From contig JAPFBL010000225.1 in the NCBI GenBank assembly GCA_026182355.1, forward strand, positions 124,001 through 188,000: a stretch of 64,000 bases of DNA, written 5' to 3'. Positions 56,220 through 64,000 of this stretch are shown piece by piece. Numbering within the stretch: the first letter of the stretch is position 1; every line of letters begins with the position of its first letter. The notes beneath the pieces were generated by a model, which saw nothing but the letters and a program-made list of their open reading frames with translations, had not been told where the DNA came from and ran no database searches. The DNA is from Hermatobates lingyangjiaoensis. Its lineage: Eukaryota > Arthropoda > Insecta > Hemiptera > Hermatobatidae. The translations under genes and the position numbers were made by a program.

Positions 56220-58031
56220 AGCTCTAAGAGTTGACATCCACGGGGTGTCCATTTCTACCCTCAATCACTACTCGCTACCTTGTTCGCCTTCTTTGTGGTT
56301 TGTTCCTCTATTTCTTTACCTCCTTTTCAAATTATGACTGATTATAAATTTGTTATTAGTAATAAGATATTATTTGTCTACTGTAAATTGAACGTTAAGT
56401 TTACTAAACATGAAGTTTGTTGGTTAAATTATAAAACAAATATACATTTTATGGTAATTGGATATTATGAAAACTTCAATGTTATATCTAATGTATAGTT
56501 AATTTCATCAATATTAGTTTTACCTAATTTCATTAGGTAAATTGTTTTAGTTTCATCAAAGTTCATTTTATGAAGTATGTTCCCATAATAATATAAAATG
56601 TAAAGCAGTGGGCTTAGTTTATAAACCAGTAACTGGATAAGGATTTTGAAAAAACAAGAAATGAAAGTTTAGTTTCTTGTAGAATAGATTTTTATAAGTA
56701 CAGACCTAACTTCTTGATTTTATAGCTTATAGATTCATTGTGTTTAATAGTATATAAGAACCCTGTTTGATTATGATTATAATTTACTGGGTCTTATGTG
56801 CGGTCATTGATTTGATTTTAGAATAAAGAGTACTATAGGACAGAGTGGATGCTTGCAGGATCTGTTTTCACTGATGTAGGCAAACCAGTCGAGATAACTG
56901 AGTTGTTTTTACTACAATGAACATCTATCTGGACAAGTGAGACTGCTGGATGTCACTGCAACCTTGCACTGCCAACTGGGAGACCCATACTCCATTAGGA
57001 TTTGAACTGTTAATGCATGTCACTGACACTGTGGATGTAGCAATACCATCAGGCGATTTCAATTCAGTCTACCATGACAGTATTATGAGAATATACCCAG
57101 TGCCACATTCATTGTCAATCTATATAACCAAAACAACATTATAGTCTAGTCATCTAAGTAATGTCAATAGTTCTCATGAATACCAAAATGCACTGTCATG
57201 TCAGTTGAGTCGGCTTTGACTTTACTATGTAGCAGTGTGTTCATCAGCTTTCAATCCACACAACTGAGACAGTTTCAGTGCATAGGCATCCATCATGCAC
57301 TGCATTCTTAGTCTGCTTATTTCTGCCCCCAAGTACTACTCTAAACTTTTTTTTTGTACTCAAAAAGTTCTATATAAACTTGTATTTATTAAAGTATTAT
57401 TCTTAATAACTAAGCTAGTTCATTAGTTCCCCTCCTACTGGTAGTTACATGTATTAACTTACATGTAAGTTAAGTGTTTGAAAACCAATAGTAGTAGTAA
57501 TATTCGGTGGTGAAAACACAAGGATTAAATATTTTGCTCTCCTTGAAGTTTAAACGACAACTTTAAGGCGTTGCTAATGAATCGGATTCAGAATTAAACT
57601 CTTCTGAATGTACTAGCTAACAATACTGATGACCAATACTGCATTGTCATTAAGAGCTGGATTTACTCCAAGTCATCAGAAAACTGGCAAGAAGATATGG
57701 AGGGTACAGATTGTAATATATATCGGGACTTGGCTTTTCTATGCGGCGTTGGTAACATGTGGGAGTAAAGGTCGACGTGACATGTATATATGTAATAATG
57801 ACTTGCAAGGCTAGCTGTCTCAGAATGAATTAAAGTCATTGCATGCGTGGCCAAAGCTTCATTCAATAACGTTATAAAGTATTTAATTTAGGTGAGGCAA
57901 GCGTGCCCTCGTGTCAGGACATTCAGTATTGCGGATGCGCTGTGTTTAGCTACAATGTTGTATATACAATATATTACCCTAATTCTGAGAGAAAGCGCCC
58001 CTTTGCCGTGCTTGACAAGGTCTGATTTCAG
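56220..58031. other. Intron / 3' UTR between finger exons 4 and 5
   Basis: No gene or recognisable element. Confidence 0.45.
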
Positions 58032-58231
58032 GTGACTGGAGAAAGTACGTTTGTAATCGCTGCGGTAAGGGATACAAGCATGCCAAGAGCCTACGCGAGC
58101 ACATCGCCTACGACTGCCTCTCCAAGGAGGCTACCTTCCGTTGTCCTCAGTGTCCCTATCGGTCCAAGTGGAAGGGAAATCTTCGGTCCCACATCGTTTT
58201 GAAGCATACCTTTCAAGGATACACTCTTTAG
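58032..58231 (+). CDS. lola: lola-like alternative 3' terminal exon, C2HC + C2H2 finger pair (exon 5 of 6)
   Basis: The acceptor tract (tctgatttcag) ends at 58031. Two bases complete the split codon and 65 residues follow to TAG at 58229-58231. There is no ATG upstream, so this exon is readable only as a spliced exon. Finger 1 is C7-x2-C10-x12-H23-x4-C28 (VCNRCGKGYKHAKSLREH). Finger 2 is C37-x2-C40-x12-H53-x4-H58 (FRCPQCPYRSKWKGNLRSH). The tail is seven residues. AATAAA at 58268-58273 lies only 37 bp after the stop, giving a compact terminal exon. The next finger exon begins just 386 bp later, the tightest spacing in the array. Confidence 0.87.
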
Positions 58232-58616
58232 TCTTCACTTATGCTGCTATTGTTTTCCTTTATAACCAATAAATTCCGTGTATTAAATGTTGTTTCATTG
58301 TACCTGAAATATCTTTTATTTTTTATCCTTTTTATGTATAAAAAAAAAACCTGTAATTTTGTTGTAATCCTTAAGGTGTATCAAAATAAAGAAGACTTAT
58401 TGGGGTATAGTTGTATGAAAATTATTTGACCAATAATATGTAAATCTTGTATAAAATGTTTTATACATTTATATTTAACAGTTTGTTGATGGTATTTATT
58501 GTTTTTGAAGGGCTAGCGAAGGTTTTCTAGAAGTCGCTGGAGGCTTTCAGTTGGTTGGAATGACGTGGTCCTCTTTGACCTGAGGGACAGCTGTGTCATA
58601 GAAGTTATTGTTTCAG

Positions 58617-58774
58617 GAGCTGATGCAGACAGAAAGAAGAACAAGATTTTCTTCTGCCCCCTGTGTCCTCACAGTACTGCCTACCGGAGCAACTTGCGCA
58701 AGCACGTGGCCATCATGCATGGGCCTCGCTGGCTGTCCGAAATGCATGTCAATCCTCCTACTTCCTCCAATTAA
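58617..58774 (+). CDS. lola: lola-like alternative 3' terminal exon, single C2H2 finger (exon 6 of 6)
   Basis: The acceptor TTTCAG ends at 58616. Two bases complete a split codon, then 51 residues run to TAA at 58772-58774. One finger: C13-x2-C16-x12-H29-x4-H34 (FFCPLCPHSTAYRSNLRKH). The N-terminal part is a short charged run (ADADRKKNK) where other exons have their C2HC finger. A 17-residue tail follows. AATAAA at 58911-58916 gives a plausible poly(A) signal 137 bp downstream. The upstream frame stays open to 58565 but carries no recognisable content. This is the last finger exon I can find before the window ends. Confidence 0.83.
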
Positions 58775-60570
58775 CGCCACCTCCCTTTTTTATCCTATAT
58801 ATGTTTCTTCCGTTCTCCATATTCTACATCCTCTACTCTGTATAGCATTCATATGTAATGGATTCCTCTTGGGGCTTTGTTTTAAAGGTATTTCGAAATT
58901 AAATCGAGACAATAAATAGTGCCAGTAATTGTGGCAAAGGTATAATGATGTGTATAGAGCCACTTGCAAACCCTTACTTGACATAGTTACGTTTGAGCTA
59001 CTCGAGAAGAATTGTAATCTAATTGAAAATACCTTTTTGATTGTCAGAAAAGAGATGTAGAACATTGCCTGGTACTCTAAAATCGTCACGTGGAAATGGG
59101 AAAACATTTGTAAACTATTGTAATGTGCTACCGAAAATGGAAACAGGCGGTTTCTAGTGAGTAGATAGCGATCAAATTTGTAAAATATATATCCATTCCA
59201 TTGAGTTAACAATTTTAAGAACTTGGATTTTCATAAGTAAGGTTTCTTTAAAATGAATACTCGTGAATTGTGTATTCCGTTGACGTCATCGAAGTTAATT
59301 TATTTAAGTAATCAAATTAGTTATTATTTTTAAATTTCTGTCAATTTCTCCTGAAAATCGTCATAACTCTTTTATTTAATTAATTACTTAATGAAATCAA
59401 TGTTAAAAATATATTTAATAATGTAAAATCTTTATAAATAACTTATTGATCATTTCTTGATGAGTATTTAATTCACCCGGGTAATCAGCAGCTGTCGATT
59501 TCTGCTTTCTATGATGCTACATTTACTTGATTTGATTGAGACTCAAATCAAATCACAATCAAATTGTGATTTTACCAACCACATCACGAGTTGTTTGAGA
59601 CACTGGAATTCATTTCAACTTCACTCTTTCTGATATATTGAGAAGGAAATGAGCGGTTTTTTTTTCTAAGAGCGGAAGTTTAAATGTTTAATTTACAGTG
59701 AAGCACTTTTTACCATGATTCATTTTAAAGTGATGATGCATGAAAGCTGTCAACTGATGCTATAACAAGGCACCGTCGTTGTTAATTACAATAACTACTT
59801 GTAAATATGTTATGCGACTGATGGACCACTGAGGGGATATTTGTACACATAGGGATATGTTTTGTCTTAATTTTATTTCTTGTATAAAATTAGTGTAGTA
59901 TTTAGTCCTACGCTGAATTTTTTTTTCCTTTCAGTGATGTAGACTTATAATATTGATTGGAGGTTGTATGTTTATTGGTTTTATTATGAATTTGTTTTAT
60001 TGAGTTTGTATTGTACTCTGCAAGTGCGTAGGTTTCTTTTGTTGTAAACACCAAGATAGTTTGAAGGTGTGACTTATATTCAGATATAGTTTCAGTGCAT
60101 AGTAAATATAAAAACATAAGATTAGTCCTTCACTATTCCCAACTACTTTTAACCATTAAGTAATAATTAAGTAGAGTAGTGAGTAACGATTAGTCTAAAT
60201 CAATTATGTTGTTTAATTTTTATTCAAATATTTTTATTTTAATCATTATTTAGAGGCATTCTGTAAATATACTTACTGTATCCAATAGAGAAATATAATA
60301 AGACATTCAGTCACGTTTTGATTTACCTGTCATTTGGTGAAATATGTTGATACAAGAGTAGTATATCAAGGGTAGTGTTTAGTATTGTTATGGTGACCTG
60401 TGGAGCGTAATAAATTATACTTCATTCATCAGGCTTAACATTCCTCCATGCACATTTGAAATAAGTTAGTGTTGGTTAGTTTAAGTGTGACCCTGAGGAG
60501 ACCAATTGCTTTGGTTGAAATATCATATCCATTTTTGTAATTTCTACACTGGTTTAGATGTTGATAAAGA
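58775..60570. other. Downstream of finger exon 6, no gene seen
   Basis: Contains the AATAAA for exon 6 (58911). A tandem 'aatcaaatcacaatcaaattgtgat' like stretch occurs at 59545-59570. No further finger exon was detected. Confidence 0.45.
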
Positions 60571-60571
60571 A

Positions 60572-60725
60572 ATATATATATATATATATATTCACGATAA
60601 AATCGTAAAGACGATCCAAATTGGACACAAGACGAGTTCAACTTCGAAGAAGAGTAACAAACAGAGTAAAGAAACACACTTAAAATTTTGGGGCAATCTG
60701 TCTTCAGGAGAAAAGAGATAGGGAG
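60572..60725. mobile_element. Hammerhead element fragment, family C-like, after (TA)n
   Basis: (TA)n at 60572-60590 is followed by sequence whose inverse contains CTCCTGAAGACAG and AAAATTTTAAGTGTG, matching the family C order, but GAAA is lost. Confidence 0.6.
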
Positions 60726-60729
60726 ACCG

Positions 60730-62330
60730 AACGTCTACAGCGTGCTTGGTAATTAATTATATCTATGTATTAATATATTTAATTAAATTATTCGGCAAAC
60801 TTCGTACCAGCTAACAGTCAGTGAATGTTATGTTAACTTTTCCTAAACTTTATTTAGTATGCCTTTATTTTATTACCAGTGTTTATATTAAGCAAATATT
60901 AAAATAAAAAAAAAAATTTGTTTGTTACATATAGATATGTATAATACATTTGCACTACTGTTATCGGCGAGCACGCAAGTCTCTTGCTACCGTGGCTCCA
61001 ATTTTGGGAATAAATAATGATTTTCTTTTATTTAACATTATTCGAGTAATAAATAATACATATTATAATTTCAGGTTTCTATCTACATGGAAAATGGGTG
61101 AACAAACAAACAAACTCAAGAACTGTATATATAGCGATACATTTAAAAAAATGAAGCGATAATGGTATGATACATGAAGTGTAGACTGCCGCTGCAATGG
61201 AGTGGCTGTTGATACTGCAATGCAGTGGTTCCCTAAGTGACCGCTAGGTGCTCTAAGAAGATGTACAGGTGCGCGCTGCGGAATTTCACTGAAACACCCA
61301 TTCAGATTCATTGAACTTACAAACTTTTGTGAATTTATTTCAACCTGGTCATCAGTCTTCCCTTGCAATTACCCAACCTCAATAGTGAACCCTGATCGGT
61401 GACTACACAGCAAGTCATCCAACTCAACTCGTTAGCTCGCCCCTATTGTCCATCAACCCTAAACCCACCTTTGAACATGCTGGTCCAACTTAAAACAATA
61501 TATTATTTCTGATCTGTTTTCTCATTCCTTAACCTATCTCTGAAAAGGGCTTTCTTTCTACCCTACTCCCTAAGTACAACCTAGGGCAGGATGTTCAAAT
61601 GTTTTTTCGATCCTTTAGATGACATAATATATTTCGAAATCTCATAGTAACCCTCAAACACACGTAAACTCCTCTTTACGTATTACCTCAAAATTTAAAC
61701 CCCTCTATATTTATGAACCTCCCTCTCCCCTGCCTGCATCACATCATCTTGAGCAGTTCACTTTCGTTCTTGTCAGTAAAGTGTCTCGACTACTTTAATG
61801 GTCTTTTCTAATCTCCACCTTTTAATTGTGTCATTAGACATGAACTACACGCTTGTATTTTAAAGCTTATATAACCAGGTCAATGGAATGTTTACATTGT
61901 GTTCAGTTGGAAAAAATGTCATAAATTAATCTCATTTTGAGTAGTTGTTGGAGAGATTAGGAGGTTGGAACATTTTTTCTAGATCAACCGTGTATAGGTT
62001 TGTAAGAAAAGAGCTATTTTAACGTCCATGTCAGTTCTTTTGTTTATAGAAGGAAATGATTTTTAATTGTGAAAAAATGCCCCAAAACAAAGAAACTTAA
62101 ATAAATAACGAATTCTGTAGATAATGATGTAAGTAAGGGGTTTATTATGAAGAAATCCTGCCACATCGCCATACTTGCTCTAGCTAGTATCCATTGTGAC
62201 TATAAGGAGAAGGGATTCAGGTAGGAAAAGGCTCAGTTATTCAAGCATATTAACGTAATTTCAAAAAAAAAAAAAACGCAGTAAGATAACTGTGGATTGT
62301 AGAATGTCATCAATTTATTCTTGTTTATTA
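60730..62330. other. Non-coding sequence; hAT-like end at 61226
   Basis: CAGTGGTTCCCTAAGTGACC at 61226 resembles a hAT 5' terminus. No partner was found. The C-rich stretch 61370-61760 shows no coding pattern. Confidence 0.4.
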
Positions 62331-62331
62331 C

Positions 62332-63970
62332 TTTACTATAAGTAAAGTATAGTGATCGTGAAAAAATTCGATCTCGAGATTTTGACGGAATTACATGTTT
62401 TGAGGTACCAGAAGTCGTTTTATGACGTTTTCACGATGATGTCTGTGTGTGTGTGTGGGTGGGTGGGTGGGTGCGTGTGTTAGCATTGCTTGTTACCACG
62501 CTACGGTCCAGAATCTTTGATGGATCAAGTTGATATTTTACACAAAAATGGGCCTCATAAAGACGAAGATCCCTATTGTTTGGGAAGAATTATGCATGAT
62601 GGGAAGGTTACTTTTTTTGCCAAAAACCGTTTTTTTTAAAGCATTTATTTCTCCTAAACTGATAACCCTAGAGTTTTGAAATTTTGACATTATCTTTGAG
62701 GTTTCAAATGCAGCAAACGAAAAATATATTCAGAATATTAAAACAACAGGAAATATTTTTTTTTCAATAAAATGTAAAAATTTTGACTTATAATTCAATC
62801 TCAAACCTTGTGAGAGCGATACAAGCCATACTGTTTGATGGATCATAATGAAACTATGCCTAAAAATAGAACATTATGTGGAGAATGAGTTGAGATATTT
62901 TTTTCTAAAATTACATTCGCTAAAGGGGCGTTACAGTACGATTTGTGTTTTCAGAAAATGTTTTTTTGACGCTAAACGGCTTGTTAAAAAATAATGAAAA
63001 TTTGACCAAAAATGGAACAAAAAATTAGCAGTTCATTAAAAAAAAATCATGAAGTTTCAATTACGGGAAAGAGCAATAACGATATAAAAACTCTTTGTTT
63101 ACCCTAGACTAAGAGATCACCTGCTATACTTGTCGAATTTTTTGTATTTTTTTACATTGTTTACATTGACTTAGAAATTTTTTGAGCGAATCCACTGAGA
63201 TAAAATTGATTTTATAAAGGAACAGTTTAAATTGTTTATTGAATTATATGAGATGTAAGAGGAATAATATTGTGCAGGAAAATGATAACACTCACTCAGA
63301 AAAAATTCGTATATATGTTATTTGACAAAGGGGAAGGAAAATGATCTTATTAAATACTAAGAAGCTAATTATTATTATTATTTTAAAGATTAAAATTCCC
63401 AGTATGATAATTCTATACGTATAAAAGACCAAAAATGTAAATGATAATTCATAATCTGAATCTTTCGTTTAGAGATTAATAAATGTAATTATCGTACATC
63501 TTTAATTAACAAATCACCTTAAAACAACATTTTCTTTGCAGTTTAAGATGTTTTTCAGAGAAAAAAATGGTATTTTCCTGTTTTAAATTTAAAAATTTTA
63601 CTTTAATATTCAATGTAGAAGGATGTCAAGTAAACGATGTAAGAAATCTACTGGCTGTTTGAACGAAAGCCATTCACTTGTAGGAGAATAAATCATTTCA
63701 AGAAATGTTCACTTTGGTTTTTCAAAAATGTTATTACTGCTGTAGTTATACTAATTCAATTATTTGCAAATAATAAATTATCTGTGATGTACAAAAATAA
63801 GCTTATAAAATGATATGTCCTTCAATCACTATCTGTACTACCTCAGGAATGAAAGGCTAATAATTATATCCCATTTAGATGTTTACGTTATGCTTAAATG
63901 AGACGTTATGTTTTATATACTCAAGAAATTTGACATTAAGTTACTTATAGTAAAGTAGAGTGTAGGCCAC
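62332..63970. mobile_element. Unclassified element X, copy 2 (inverted relative to copy 1)
   Basis: Bounded by TTTACTATAAGTAA (62332-62345) and TTACTTATAGTAAA (63941-63954), with homology to copy 1 running a little past the second. About 350 bp shorter than copy 1. The internal block at 62440-62480 is (GTGT/GGGT)n, where copy 1 has its complement. No coding capacity was recognised. Confidence 0.7.
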
Positions 63971-64000
63971 TCCAGATTTTCTTCATTTTGTTTACGTAGT

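Noticed and set aside
58608..58919. 103-residue alternative frame over finger exon 6
   Set aside because: Out of frame with the zinc finger and with the shared acceptor phase.

Overview
This is AT-rich, intron- and repeat-dominated eukaryotic DNA, almost certainly from an insect. It has split genes with polypyrimidine/AG acceptors, mariner, hAT, Helitron, non-LTR and Penelope-like mobile elements, tRNA-derived SINEs and long (TA)n tracts. There is no prokaryotic architecture. The genus cannot be read from the window; the very long introns and heavy repeat load suggest a large-genome insect.

Host gene content (46.2-58.8 kb, + strand). Six short coding exons each follow a 3' splice acceptor, run to an in-frame stop and encode one or two zinc fingers: 46238-46614, 49722-49942, 52244-52428, 56098-56219, 58032-58231 and 58617-58774. 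In all six the exon begins with the last two bases of a codon (phase 1 acceptor). Where two fingers are present, the first is C2HC-like and the second is C2H2. This is the architecture of the alternative 3'-terminal exons of the BTB gene longitudinals lacking (lola), where one shared BTB 5' part is joined to one of many finger exons. The shared exons are not in the window. Bases 1-46 kb contain no host coding exon that I can support and are best read as intron or spacer.

Mobile DNA (1-46 kb, and again 52-64 kb). The window holds decayed non-LTR retrotransposons with YADD/YADD-like and RNase H motifs, and an internally deleted mariner with an open 222-codon frame. It also holds Helitrons recognised by A|TC...CTAG|T ends and a Pif1-type helicase C-terminus, hAT elements with 8-bp target duplications, an unclassified element present as an inverted pair 44 kb apart, and three copies of one tRNA-derived SINE.

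The dominant theme is a set of short palindromic elements. Each arm carries a minimal hammerhead ribozyme core (CTGANGA, a short hairpin, then GAAA and a 4-6 base palindrome). Several also carry the N-terminal coding piece of a Penelope-like element (PLE), and one carries the PLE C-terminal GIY-YIG endonuclease. At least seven sequence families are present. Some have 13-15 bp target duplications, many abut (TA)n tracts, and six are packed into 2.6 kb just upstream of the first zinc finger exon.

Nesting is deep: a Helitron fragment holds a hammerhead element that holds mariner (5.7-7.4 kb); a hAT holds a PLE fragment that holds a Helitron (13.0-15.3 kb); and a Helitron holds an opposite-strand Helitron (28.0-30.3 kb). 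Tandem arrays of 129, 75 and 57 bp units complete the repeat picture.
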